Below, one piece after another: positions 52,647 through 61,607 of a stretch of DNA of 64,000 bases. Origin of the DNA: Hahellaceae bacterium (GTDB taxonomy: Bacteria; Pseudomonadota; Gammaproteobacteria; Pseudomonadales; Oleiphilaceae); assembly GCA_024234505.1 (NCBI GenBank), contig JACKOD010000004.1, positions 62,001 through 126,000 of the forward strand, in the 5' to 3' direction. The notes beneath the pieces are model-generated. The model was not told where the DNA came from, did not search any database, and saw only the letters and a list, made by a program, of their open reading frames with translations. How positions within the stretch are numbered: position 1 is the stretch's first letter; every line of letters begins with the position of its first letter. A program made the position numbers and the translations under genes.

Positions 52647-53996
52647 ATGACCAGCATCCCGCTGATCAACGCCGACCAGCCCGACCACCCCCATCTGCCC
52701 GATGCGCTGCACCATATGCAGCAGTCGCGGCCGCGCTCGTCCCAACTACACCTGTGGCGCGATCAGGAACAGGCCCATTTGCTGGTGGTGAACGGCAGCC
52801 AGCTATTCGACCTCACACCCGCACTGGAACAGCAGATTTTGCAGGCGATTGAAACCGGCACTGAAAACGAGTTGCTGGCTCGCTTGGGCTTGGATGGCAC
52901 CCCCATGATCAACGACGAGCCACCAGAAGCCATGCCGATACATGCCTTCTCGCTCGCCATCGCGCAAAAGTGCAATCTGGGTTGTACCTACTGTTATGCC
53001 CAGCAAGGCGAATTTGGCGGCCCCGCGAAGAATATGTCCCTCGCCACAGCCTTGCAGGCGGTCGACACGCTGGTCGAGCAAACACCCGTCGGGGGCAAAT
53101 TCAATCTGGCCTTTATGGGCGGCGAACCCTTAGTGAACCGCAGCGTACTCTACGCAGCAACCGAACATGCCGTACAGCAAGCCAAAGTGCGGGGCGTAAC
53201 GCCCAGCTTTTCCATTACCACCAACGGCACGCTGGTGACCGAGCAGGACGCCGACTTTTTCGAACAGCACGGCTTTGCCGTGACGATAAGCTTGGATGGC
53301 ATCGGCGAAACCCACGACAAGCTCCGCCCCACCAAAGGCGGGAAGGGCAGCTTCGAACGTATTATGAAAAACGTGCGCCCCTTGCTGAGCGAGCAACGCA
53401 ACATGCAAGTCACTGCTCGCGTCACCGTCACGCCACAAAACCTTGGCCTGCGCGCCATGCTCGACCAGTTTCTGGCCGAAGGTTTCCACTCGGTCGGCTT
53501 CTCGCCCATGCTCAACGCCCCCAACGGACAAGGCGAAATGGGCCGCGACGAACTGCAACTGATGCTGGCCGAAATGATCGACTGCGGCCGCGAATTCGAA
53601 CGCCAAACACGGCAAGGCAAACGTTACGCCTTTGCCAACATGCTCAACGCCATGCGCGAAATCGGCAAAGGCACCCACCGGCCATACCCCTGCGGCGCAG
53701 GTGCGGGTTACATGGGCGTCTCCGCCGAAGGCGACCTGTTCGCCTGCCACCGCTTTGTAGACGATGACGCCGGTGCAATGGGCAACCTGGAACTCGGCAT
53801 CGACGCCACCCAACAAAACGACTGGCTAAAAGACCGCCACGTACACCAGCAAAATCCTTGCAACCAATGCTGGGCCAAATACCTCTGCGGCGGCGGCTGT
53901 CATCATGAAGTGATCGGTAAAGGCCGGTTGGCTTGTGATTATGTTCGGGGGTGGTTGGAGTTTTGTATGGGGGTGTATTTACGGGTGGGGAGTTGA
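52647..53996 (+). CDS. Radical SAM/SPASM protein, QhpD-like maturase candidate
   Basis: Protein of 449 residues. The radical SAM cluster motif is C109-NLG-C113-TY-C116 (CxxxCxxC), followed by FMGGEPLVNRSVL, TTNGTLVTEQD and SLDGIGETHD, and a C-terminal SPASM domain with CGAGAGYMGVSAEGDLFACHRF and CNQCWAKYLCGGGCHHE. The SPASM layout is shared with QhpD, which installs thioether cross-links in the quinohemoprotein amine dehydrogenase gamma subunit. ATG 52647 is chosen because of the binding site; the frame also opens at 52362. Peptide-modifying activity on the LodA-like protein or a neighbour is inferred. Confidence 0.85.
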   Translation: MTSIPLINADQPDHPHLPDALHHMQQSRPRSSQLHLWRDQEQAHLLVVNGSQLFDLTPALEQQILQAIETGTENELLARLGLDGTPMINDEPPEAMPIHAFSLAIAQKCNLGCTYCYAQQGEFGGPAKNMSLATALQAVDTLVEQTPVGGKFNLAFMGGEPLVNRSVLYAATEHAVQQAKVRGVTPSFSITTNGTLVTEQDADFFEQHGFAVTISLDGIGETHDKLRPTKGGKGSFERIMKNVRPLLSEQRNMQVTARVTVTPQNLGLRAMLDQFLAEGFHSVGFSPMLNAPNGQGEMGRDELQLMLAEMIDCGREFERQTRQGKRYAFANMLNAMREIGKGTHRPYPCGAGAGYMGVSAEGDLFACHRFVDDDAGAMGNLELGIDATQQNDWLKDRHVHQQNPCNQCWAKYLCGGGCHHEVIGKGRLACDYVRGWLEFCMGVYLRVGS

Positions 53997-54130
53997 ATAT
54001 TATCTCGCTTATTCGGATCGATAGCGAGACTGTCAATTCTTGATTACATCATGGCAGTAGTGTAGGTTAATTTTTTATCAGTTCATGTAGACCGTAATGC
54101 TTGCTGAAAACATAAGGGGAATAGTTAGAA

Positions 54131-56404
54131 ATGAAAATTAAATATAGTGGTTTAATTTTTATTTGGTTATTTAGTAGTAATGTTTTCGGGGGATTATTTA
54201 GTGGTGTTGAAGACTTGCTGAAAGCAATTGATGCCAAAGATATTGACGGAGTAAAAGAATATATTGAGTACGTAAATACCATGAATGAGACGGTTCTCTG
54301 GGATGAGGTCTGGGGAGCAGGCAAAGGTTCGTACCCTATCACTGTCGCAACTGACCGTAAAGAAGATGATAAAACCGTAGAAATTGTAAAGATACTCCTT
54401 GAAAATGGCGCCAACCCAAACCAGCGAGCTGGATGCCTAGGGTTATCAGAAGACGGTTGTGTTTCAGATACCAGTACCCCAATAGAAAGAACGATCGAAC
54501 GAAGAAATGTGAGAACTCTTGAGCTACTCGTAAGCTTCGGAGCTACGCTCGATGTAGATAATAGGTTCTCCGCTTTGGATGATTTCTTTTTTAAATTAAA
54601 TTACAACAACAAAGCCTATATAGAAAAAAATGATGTTGTATTCATTGAACGTCTAATCGAGCTAGGGGCGGATATATTTTTCGTCAACTCCAGTTATTCA
54701 AAATTTTACAGTTCACCTCTTTGTGATATGGTTGATTTTATTACTAATATTCGGTACGAGCAACTAAGAGAGGATGATGGATATATCGAGAAAACATTCT
54801 CAATGATATTGCGCGATGATCGAATGTTAAAATACCTGGAATCTGATAAACACTGTGCAGGAAAGGATGAACCATATGGAGCTAAAGAACCGCTCTATGC
54901 TGCTCTTTACTTAGGGATGAGTGACTATCTGGATCGTTTTTATCGAAAAGGAATTGATCTTGACAGAACAAACAGGCAAGGTTTAACGCCTTTGCTCGCT
55001 GCAATTTTAAGGAATGATATTCCTACGATGTCTTGGTTAATTAACAAAGGCGTCGATGTGGATAATGCCACCAAACTCAATGGTTTTATAAATAAAGCGC
55101 TATACCACAGCCATGCGCTAACGCCCCTTCATATGGCGTCACTTCTTAATAATAAGAATGCTGCAGAGCTACTCATCAGCCATGGCGCAGATAAATCTAT
55201 TACATCAAGCGATGGAAAAGCGGCTGCCGCTTTAGCAATGAAGGAAGGCAATGTTGAGGTTTACCATTTTCTAACTGGTTCTAATACGCTCATAAAAAAT
55301 GTAGATGTGACTGCTGCAGTAGATAAAAAACCTCCTGTCATCGTCATTCTTTCACCTGAAAGTCAAAGAGCTCTACAAAAGGCTAGAACCTTTGAGAAGA
55401 CACTAACAGTAGTTGGTAAAGTTACGGATGAGTCACGAATAAAAAGTGCTGAGCTAAATGGCAAGCCTTTGTACTTGGATTCGGATGGTAACTTTGAACA
55501 TATTGTTTCATTAAAAAAGGGGCAAAATAAGTTCGTTGTCTCTGCTACAGATAAATTTGGAAATACATCAAGCAAGACCATGCTTTTATCTGTTGATAAG
55601 TTTTCCTCTTCAAATATGAGATCTATGTTGAATTGGTATAAAAATCAGTACGCACTTATAGTTGGAGTTGATGAGTATTACAATGCTGAAATACCCACCT
55701 TAAAAAATGCAGTAAATGACGCGAAAAAAATTGCTGATATTTTAGCTCGTCAAGGCTATCGTGTTTCAACGCTTTTTAATGATCGGGCAACTAAGAAAAA
55801 TATATTGAAGGCATTTCAGGAAATACGAAAAAAGACTGGCTCGGATGACAGTTTTTTATTTTATTTTGCCGGACATGGACAAGGCTTGAGTATTCAAAAC
55901 TCAGAAAAGGTTGGATATTTACTTCCTTTTGATGCAGATATAGCTCTGAACTCAGAAGATATCTTTGAATATGATGAAGTAGCAATTTCTCTTAGCCAAA
56001 TTAGACAATATGCACAAGCAATGAAGTCTAATCATGTCGCTTTGCTTTTGGATAGCTGTTTCTCTGGCTTAGTTATGAAACGTAGTTTGCCTAAGACTAT
56101 CAAACGCAATACGCAATATTACAATGATATATTAAGTCGAAAAGCGATAAATATTTTGACTGCTGGTGACGATCAACCTGTTAGTGATGGCACTGACCAT
56201 TCGCCGTTTACGACAGCATTGATTGAAGGTTTAGAAAATAAAGGTGTTGATGTAGGTGATGGAGATGGGTTAAGTACCTTCAATGAACTGGCGACATATG
56301 TAAAATCTAAAGTGGAAAAATCTACGAATAGGCGACAACGACCTCAGTTTGATAATTTAAGCACAGAAGATGGTGATTTGATTTTTAGCTTAGAAGTTCT
56401 TTAA
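54131..56404 (+). CDS. Ankyrin-repeat and caspase-domain (C14) secreted protein
   Basis: Protein of 757 residues with a signal peptide (YSGLIFIWLFSSNVFG), several ankyrin repeats (VKILLENGANPNQ; LTPLHMASLLNNKNAAELLISHGADKSI), a beta-sandwich linker (VVGKVTDESRIKSAELNGKPL) and a C-terminal caspase/metacaspase domain, starting YALIVGVDEYYNAEIPTLKNAVNDA, with His582 in FYFAGHGQ and Cys643 in LLLDSCFSG as the catalytic dyad. Codon use is much more AT-rich than in neighbours, which suggests transfer. Prokaryotic caspases often act in defence or cell death; here it is probably exported to the periplasm. Confidence 0.85.
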   Translation: MKIKYSGLIFIWLFSSNVFGGLFSGVEDLLKAIDAKDIDGVKEYIEYVNTMNETVLWDEVWGAGKGSYPITVATDRKEDDKTVEIVKILLENGANPNQRAGCLGLSEDGCVSDTSTPIERTIERRNVRTLELLVSFGATLDVDNRFSALDDFFFKLNYNNKAYIEKNDVVFIERLIELGADIFFVNSSYSKFYSSPLCDMVDFITNIRYEQLREDDGYIEKTFSMILRDDRMLKYLESDKHCAGKDEPYGAKEPLYAALYLGMSDYLDRFYRKGIDLDRTNRQGLTPLLAAILRNDIPTMSWLINKGVDVDNATKLNGFINKALYHSHALTPLHMASLLNNKNAAELLISHGADKSITSSDGKAAAALAMKEGNVEVYHFLTGSNTLIKNVDVTAAVDKKPPVIVILSPESQRALQKARTFEKTLTVVGKVTDESRIKSAELNGKPLYLDSDGNFEHIVSLKKGQNKFVVSATDKFGNTSSKTMLLSVDKFSSSNMRSMLNWYKNQYALIVGVDEYYNAEIPTLKNAVNDAKKIADILARQGYRVSTLFNDRATKKNILKAFQEIRKKTGSDDSFLFYFAGHGQGLSIQNSEKVGYLLPFDADIALNSEDIFEYDEVAISLSQIRQYAQAMKSNHVALLLDSCFSGLVMKRSLPKTIKRNTQYYNDILSRKAINILTAGDDQPVSDGTDHSPFTTALIEGLENKGVDVGDGDGLSTFNELATYVKSKVEKSTNRRQRPQFDNLSTEDGDLIFSLEVL

Positions 56405-56519
56405 GTAAAGAATCTTTATTTGTGCCAATCGAGGAAACATTTAAGGACACCAAGCTGATTTCAATACGAGAGAATGCACAGCACCACTACCCAAAACCAG
56501 TCGTGACGCGATTAGCTGG

Positions 56520-56819
56520 CTATTTCAGATGGCGTGCAGGGTCTTGGCGGGCATGTAGCACGCGGATTATTTCCACGCTGCTGGCCGTAACACGGTAGAA
56601 CAAAATATGGCTTTCAGTTGGCAGGCTGCGTATACCGGCGAGTAGTTCTGGCCGCTCAGTGCCCATGAGGGGCTGTTCCGTCAGCGACCAGAATTTTCCT
56701 TTTAGGGTTTCCAGGTAGCTGTTGGATTGAGCCTGCCCCCATTGTCGCAGACCATATTGGTAAATTTCTTTTAGGTCTGCTTTCGCAGCTGGCGCAATGA
56801 TTAGCGGGTGAGTAGACAC
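56520..56819 (-). CDS. ParE-family toxin
   Basis: RelE/ParE superfamily toxin of 99 residues: LIIAPAAKADLKEIYQYGLRQWG, LEQ-like LTEQPLMGTERPELLAGIRSLPTESHILFYRVT and VEIIRVLHARQDPARHL, matching ParE (gyrase-directed) more than RelE. It begins 5 bases after the ParD-like antitoxin stop and is cotranscribed. Confidence 0.9.
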   Translation of the reverse strand: MSTHPLIIAPAAKADLKEIYQYGLRQWGQAQSNSYLETLKGKFWSLTEQPLMGTERPELLAGIRSLPTESHILFYRVTASSVEIIRVLHARQDPARHLK

Positions 56820-56824
56820 CGCGA

Positions 56825-57082
56825 TTAGTCCTTGATGCTATCAAACAGGGTGTCGAGCGCCGCTTTGGATTCAATGACGATACCCTCGCCGCGATCCAAC
56901 TGGTCTACGCCAATTTTTAAATGCTCCCGAAGACGAGCCAGTTTGACCTCGTGAATCCAGTCTTCGTGGGTGTCCATAAAGCGCAGAGCTTCTCGAATTA
57001 CCTCGCTGGCATTGTTGTATAACCCGCTCTCCACCTTGGCTTTAACGCGGGATTCGAGTTCTGGCGTCAGTGATATATGCAT
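56825..57082 (-). CDS. ParD-family antitoxin
   Basis: Antitoxin of 85 residues, with a ribbon-helix-helix N terminus (HISLTPELESRVKAKVESGLYNNASEVIREALRFMD) typical of ParD/CC2985, and an acidic C-terminal toxin-binding tail. ATG 57082 has GGAGG five bases before it; the longer frame to 57100 is less likely. It binds its own promoter in known systems. Confidence 0.88.
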   Translation of the reverse strand: MHISLTPELESRVKAKVESGLYNNASEVIREALRFMDTHEDWIHEVKLARLREHLKIGVDQLDRGEGIVIESKAALDTLFDSIKD

Positions 57083-57240
57083 GGTGACCTCCAAAGGCAT
57101 ACGTTGCCATGAAAAATGCTAGGCTTGAGTACAAAGATTGTCAATGATTGTATTTTATGTCTGAGTAGCCGCCCGTTAAACAAGGCACTGACTAAAAAGG
57201 GGCTCCCAGAAATGCCCAAGTTGATTTACGAAGCAAAAAA

Positions 57241-57256
57241 AGCTACAAATGTAGCT
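57241..57256 (+). promoter_or_regulatory. Palindrome before the MNT gene
   Basis: AGCTAC-AAAT-GTAGCT is a perfect 6+4+6 dyad 11 bases before the ATG at 57268, with another TAGCT five bases beyond. It is placed to serve as the autoregulatory operator for the winged-helix domain of the next gene. Confidence 0.5.
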
Positions 57257-57267
57257 AAAATAGCTTC

Positions 57268-57864
57268 ATGGTCAAACTTATGCATTCGCCGCTTGCTGAC
57301 ATACTGTTTAAAGAATACCGCCGCCGTGTTTTAGGGCTGTTGTTGTTGCAGCCCGATCACGCCTACCATGTGCGGGAAATCGCCCGGTTAACGGGAACAT
57401 TGGCGGGTACCTTGCACAAGGAGCTTAGCAAGTTGGCCGAGGCGGGGCTGTTGCAGAAAGAGCCTCAAGGTAATCAGGTGTATTACCGAGCGAACCTGGC
57501 TTGTCCGATTTACGAGGAACTGGCCAGTATCCTGCGTAAAACGTCCGGTTTGGCCGAGGTATTGGCCGAACGGTTAAGACCGATAGCGAACGCGATTACC
57601 GCCGCGTTTGTGTTTGGTTCCGTCGCAAGTGGCAAAGCCACCGCTACCAGTGATGTGGACGTTTTGATCATTGGCGATGTCAGCTTTGCTGAGGTAGTAA
57701 AGACGCTCTATCCTGCACAGGATGTATTAGGGCGAGAGATCAATCCAAAGGTTTACAGCCAGGAAGAATGGCAACGGGCAATCACAGAGCAAAATCAATT
57801 CATTAAAGATGTATTGTCGAAACCAAAAGTATTTGTAATAGGAACCAAGGATGACATTGGATAA
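57268..57864 (+). CDS. Winged-helix and MNT nucleotidyltransferase antitoxin-like protein
   Basis: Protein of 198 residues. Residues about 12-75 form a winged helix (LADILFKEYRRRVLGLLLLQ ... VREIARLTGTLAGTLHKELSKLAEAGLLQKE), then a minimal nucleotidyltransferase with FVFGSVASGKATATSDVDVLI (GS...SDxD). In MNT/HEPN pairs the MNT protein neutralises the HEPN partner by AMPylating it. Its end overlaps the HEPN gene by 14 bases. Start uncertain: 57268 or 57280. Confidence 0.85.
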   Translation: MVKLMHSPLADILFKEYRRRVLGLLLLQPDHAYHVREIARLTGTLAGTLHKELSKLAEAGLLQKEPQGNQVYYRANLACPIYEELASILRKTSGLAEVLAERLRPIANAITAAFVFGSVASGKATATSDVDVLIIGDVSFAEVVKTLYPAQDVLGREINPKVYSQEEWQRAITEQNQFIKDVLSKPKVFVIGTKDDIG

Positions 57865-58294
57865 TTTAATCGGCAAAACGCTGGAAGCGATTACGCCAGA
57901 TGCGGCAGCCATAAAGAGATTATTGGAAGCGGCAGCGCGTAATATCGCTGATGCGAAACTGGATGGGCTCAGCAATGAAAACAAATTCGATATGGCCTAT
58001 AAGGCGATCATGCAATTGGCCAATGCTGCACTTCAGGCCAGCGGTTATCGTACCCTGACAAGTAAACCGGGACATCATCAGACAATGATTCAATCTCTAC
58101 CGAAAACAGTGGGCTTGGCGATTGAACAGATGATTATTTTAGATAGTCTGAGAAAGCAACGTAATGTTGCAGATTATTCGGGGGATTTGGTGACTGAGAG
58201 CGCGATGCAAGAATGCCTTGCCCAAGCAGCGTCTTTGTACGAGATCGTTTCGATCTGGCTGGCTGAACATCATTCTGAAATAATGGGCAAATAA
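57851..58294 (+). CDS. HEPN-domain toxin-like protein
   Basis: All-helical protein of 147 residues with the HEPN layout: an N-terminal helix pair (LLEAAARNIADAKL ... KFDMAYKAIMQLANAALQASGYR), and the catalytic-type motif RNVADYSG (R-N-x3-Y in place of R-x4-6-H), as in HI0074/KNTase-C-like HEPN proteins. Partner of the MNT protein just upstream. Known HEPN toxins of this kind cut RNA. Confidence 0.85.
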   Translation: MTLDNLIGKTLEAITPDAAAIKRLLEAAARNIADAKLDGLSNENKFDMAYKAIMQLANAALQASGYRTLTSKPGHHQTMIQSLPKTVGLAIEQMIILDSLRKQRNVADYSGDLVTESAMQECLAQAASLYEIVSIWLAEHHSEIMGK

Positions 58295-58333
58295 AGAACT
58301 GGCACCGCTTAAGAGTATTAGAGGAACTCATAA

Positions 58334-59119
58334 ATGGACTTCACTCCCGTTCTCCAGCCAGTATTTCACGCGTTGTGGTATCTGGCTCCCTTGCTACTGC
58401 TCAGCATGGTGCTCAAATCGCCTTGGTTCAAAGGTGTATTTGGCGAGTGGTTGGTGAATGTGATGCTGAAGGTTCGCCTTCCCAAGCAGCAGTATCACCT
58501 AATCAAAAACGTCACTTTGCCTACCGAAGATGGCACCACGCAAATAGACCATATCGTGGTTTCCTGCTTCGGCATTTTTGTGCTGGAAACTAAAAATATG
58601 AAAGGCTGGATTTTTGGTAACGCCAATCAAAAGCAATGGACGCAAAAGATCTTTAAGCATTCCAGCAAGTTTCAGAACCCGCTGCATCAAAACTATAAAC
58701 ACGTAAAAACCTTGGAAGCCTGTTTGAACGTACCCGAAGGCAGTATTTTCTCGGTGGTGGTGTTTGTTGGCGACAGTACCTTTAAAACCCCGATGCCTGA
58801 TAACGTGACCTATGCCGGTGGCTGTGCGCGTTATATTCTTTCGCAGCGTGAAACATTGTTGAGTGAAGAACAAATGCATGACGTAATCGAGGCGATTGAA
58901 AACGGCCGGTTAGCTCGCAGCTTTAAAACTAACCGCGAGCATGTGGCTCACGTAAAGCAAATTGTTGTAGAAAAAGAGCAGGCCAATCATTGCCCCAAAT
59001 GTGGATCAAACCTTGTGCTTCGTGAATCTAAGAAAGGCGGTGGTGCCGAGAGGAAATTCTGGGGCTGTGCCGCATTTCCTCGGTGCCGGTTTGTTAAACC
59101 GGCAGAGAGTAGTTTATAA
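58334..59119 (+). CDS. NERD nuclease-related protein with C-terminal zinc finger
   Basis: Protein of 261 residues: one N-terminal membrane helix (FHALWYLAPLLLLSMVL), a NERD domain (GEWLVNVML ... TTQIDHIVVSCFGIFVLETKNMKGWIFG) with the D-x-ETK core of the PD-(D/E)xK fold, and a topoisomerase-type zinc finger (CPKCGSNLVLRESKKGGGAERKFWGCAAFPRCRF). This combination is common in mobile or defence islands. The target is unknown. Confidence 0.88.
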   Translation: MDFTPVLQPVFHALWYLAPLLLLSMVLKSPWFKGVFGEWLVNVMLKVRLPKQQYHLIKNVTLPTEDGTTQIDHIVVSCFGIFVLETKNMKGWIFGNANQKQWTQKIFKHSSKFQNPLHQNYKHVKTLEACLNVPEGSIFSVVVFVGDSTFKTPMPDNVTYAGGCARYILSQRETLLSEEQMHDVIEAIENGRLARSFKTNREHVAHVKQIVVEKEQANHCPKCGSNLVLRESKKGGGAERKFWGCAAFPRCRFVKPAESSL

Positions 59120-59340
59120 CCTGTATGATCACTCGATCAGCGTCGTTAACAGGCGCTAGTACTGAACGGTAATCTCATAGGGGATGTTCGGAGCCTAAGC
59201 CAATAATAGTATTGAGCGATGATGTCTGTGTTGTTAGTGACCGATCCCCGCAAAACCACACCGTGGTTGACCAGCAAAAGCAAGCTCTGTCATTTTGATA
59301 ATGGATAAGCAAAATGAGGTCTATGCTGTTTGCATTCAGA

Positions 59341-59685
59341 TTAATCGTTATCAGTACCCGGATTAATCACTTTTAATCCAATCGCATTGCGACGATTCAG
59401 CAAAGATAGCATGCGCTCAAATTCATCGTCAGAATCGAGTAGCGCGGCCATTAACGCGTTACGTTCGAGAGAAACGGGTTTGGATTTCAACCAATCGAAC
59501 ATTAAATCATCAATGCGGAAACCGATATGGTTTGCCCAAATGGCTTCAAAAGTAGCGGCATCTTTTATCTCATCCAGACTGAATCCAACCGCGTTGAATA
59601 TAAAAGATAGTGGCGCCACATGAGCCGTTGGAATAGTGATGGAACCGTCGGGTTGTATGTCATAAAGCAGTGAGTTAGTGATCAA
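59341..59685 (-). CDS. Uncharacterised 114-residue protein
   Basis: No family recognised. No signal peptide or membrane segment; a proline/hydrophobic N-terminal strand region and a helical C-terminal half (LERNALMAALLDSDDEFERMLSLLNRRNAIG). It lies between the NERD gene and the HIRAN gene, with about 150 bases to the latter. The frame is complete. Confidence 0.4.
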   Translation of the reverse strand: MITNSLLYDIQPDGSITIPTAHVAPLSFIFNAVGFSLDEIKDAATFEAIWANHIGFRIDDLMFDWLKSKPVSLERNALMAALLDSDDEFERMLSLLNRRNAIGLKVINPGTDND

Positions 59686-59832
59686 TCAAAAATCCTTTTA
59701 TTAACCTGATAGCGAGTCGCGCTGCGTTCATGTTCTGCGTCAGTAAACCATTCGCCAGCATGAAAAATGAGTGGATATGAAGCTAGTGAAAGCTTATGTC
59801 AATTGCTGGGTGCACGTTATTACTGAAATGAA

Positions 59833-60657
59833 TCAGTGGGGTACCGGTTCTGTTGGCTTTTTGCGTGTAGCAGCGTGCTTTTGGGGTGGCTTGTTAGCGG
59901 GTTGAACCTGCGCCTTTACGCCAGGCTTATATAATGGGATGTATTCATCTGATACAAGCGGAGCATGGCCTTTTGGCAAACAGACTTCGATTTCGCACAT
60001 TAAACGTAGTTGTAGCGGTGCATCGTGGTTAATCTTCTTTACCCGCACAGTGCGTTTCTCGGGATCGATGTCATGAAGTGCCTTTCTCAGATCTTGTGCA
60101 TAGTAACGAGGAACGTAACCTAGCTTACATGGAGGCGTATCCTGATTTTCCACAGCAATGGCGTATTGGTCATAGGCGTTATCGGTTTCGAAAAGTAAAG
60201 AAAGTTCCGATCCACGTTTGAGCGTTTTTAATACCTCTAGGCTTTTTTCATCTAAGTAACGCATACCATGAACGAAAAAGGTCAGGTAATAGAATCCATC
60301 TGCAGACGGTTCCGGACGAGCAATAAGGCGAATATTATCTGTTTCCCTTTGTCCGGCAGTGATCGAAAGCATTTCAAGTTCAATAGAATGGGAATTTACA
60401 TCAAGCCCAGACCAACGTGCCAGGTGTTTAAATTCTGGCCGTGTTTTTGGTAATACTCGATTGGCAAATAATGGGAAAAGTGTTGCGGACTCGTATTTAC
60501 TATAGATGTCCGGCATTCCTTGAAAAGGGATAAACGCGGCTAATTCTGCCCCTTTGGTATAAACGAACATGTATCGGTCATTCACTCGACGAAGTAAGCC
60601 TACAGGATGCCACAGTCTGGTTTGTGTGTCTTGCCATAGTGTATAGAGCGTAATCAT
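59833..60657 (-). CDS. HIRAN-domain protein with HipA-N-like half
   Basis: Protein of 274 residues. The N-terminal half resembles the HipA N-terminal domain (HPVGLLRRVNDRYMFVYTKG ... PDIYSKYESATLFPLFANRVL), and the C-terminal half is a HIRAN domain (YYLTFFVHGMRYLD ... GSELSLLFETDNAYDQYAIAVEN ... KLGYVPRYYAQDL). HIRAN binds single-stranded DNA ends in eukaryotic HLTF. ATG 60657 is fixed by an ATGA overlap with the stop of the kinase gene upstream, so the pair is translationally coupled. Confidence 0.82.
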   Translation of the reverse strand: MITLYTLWQDTQTRLWHPVGLLRRVNDRYMFVYTKGAELAAFIPFQGMPDIYSKYESATLFPLFANRVLPKTRPEFKHLARWSGLDVNSHSIELEMLSITAGQRETDNIRLIARPEPSADGFYYLTFFVHGMRYLDEKSLEVLKTLKRGSELSLLFETDNAYDQYAIAVENQDTPPCKLGYVPRYYAQDLRKALHDIDPEKRTVRVKKINHDAPLQLRLMCEIEVCLPKGHAPLVSDEYIPLYKPGVKAQVQPANKPPQKHAATRKKPTEPVPH

Positions 60658-61607
60658 GACGATTCGATCTCGGTATTGATTTGCTCGAGAATTCTCGATC
60701 GATTGCATAGTAAAAGTTTAGTCGTGAATTGCTTTGTTGTCTGTGACATTCTGCAAGTGGGCATAGATGACACTAAATTTTCGATTATGTCAGGTGTTAA
60801 TGCCTCTAGTTTGTTCAACCAGCTTTTTGTCGCGGTGGGTGCATATAAACGGAATGCGGCAAATGCTTCATATGTCTTCAGACGTTTGTTATCCAAGTAA
60901 AAGTGGGACTTTGCCCGCTTTACAAAGGTTTCAATTTGTTGACCTTGGTCTTTTGAGTTCATGCGTATGGATCTTTCTTCATCAGAGAGATTGAACGCCA
61001 TACTGGATGCATGATCAAAAGTAGGCGATAGGTGCTTTGTTCCCTTGTTGGTCACGATATAGGCCCAGTTTTGATGATGCCTGTCTTGGTTCGCAATAAG
61101 CGCATCAAATAGTACGTATCCGATAAAAAAATCCAGGGCGGTTTTAATTCCCGGCAAACTGTCGAATTGCTTAGGCTTGTGTTTAATTTCGTTTGTCATT
61201 ATGTCAACGACTCTGTCGACTGTTTGTTCTTCAGTTTTAACCACGAAGCTTTCAGCGTCGGCTTCTGATCCAGGTTTTTGGGTCGCTTCCACAAGTAACT
61301 GGTTGCCCAATATAAGTGTGTCGTCCTCATCCTGAACCGGTTCTGTGACGATGCCTTTAGTCTTGTTGAGTTCATCGTAAGCGAAAAAGTAGTTCGCGCA
61401 TGGAATATTCAGTCGCTTGGCTAGCTCAAATGCCAGAATTTCAGCCCAATCTTCGCCCGGCGATCGGTTTTTTTTGTAGAGGTATTTTTTAGAGGTCGTT
61501 GTGTTCTGATACCAGGCCTTCTCTTTACTACCGACTTGTTCGTAGCTGATGAAGGCCAAGTCTGAAATGTTGATGAGCTTAAATCCGGTTTGTTTTTCAA
61601 AATCCAT
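60654..61607 (-). CDS. HipA-like protein kinase without HipA-N domain
   Basis: Protein of 317 residues similar to the HipA/CtkA-type kinase fold: nucleotide-binding KAWYQNTTTSKKYLYKKNRSPGEDWAEILAFELAKRL, catalytic loop ANQDRHHQNW and DxxS-type HASSMAF (PTFDHASSMAFN). The N-terminal domain usual in HipA is apparently encoded by the next gene. Start: ATG 61607 with GGA upstream; a GTG at 61643 would add 12 residues. Target unknown. Confidence 0.75.
   Translation of the reverse strand: MDFEKQTGFKLINISDLAFISYEQVGSKEKAWYQNTTTSKKYLYKKNRSPGEDWAEILAFELAKRLNIPCANYFFAYDELNKTKGIVTEPVQDEDDTLILGNQLLVEATQKPGSEADAESFVVKTEEQTVDRVVDIMTNEIKHKPKQFDSLPGIKTALDFFIGYVLFDALIANQDRHHQNWAYIVTNKGTKHLSPTFDHASSMAFNLSDEERSIRMNSKDQGQQIETFVKRAKSHFYLDNKRLKTYEAFAAFRLYAPTATKSWLNKLEALTPDIIENLVSSMPTCRMSQTTKQFTTKLLLCNRSRILEQINTEIESS

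Noticed and set aside
52970..53767. Plus-strand frame of 265 codons inside the radical SAM gene
   Set aside because: Shadow frame of a GC-rich gene: arginine/histidine/proline-rich product, no family, and the radical SAM frame has all its motifs.
53130..53816. Minus-strand frame of 228 codons inside the radical SAM gene
   Set aside because: Antisense shadow with no family similarity.
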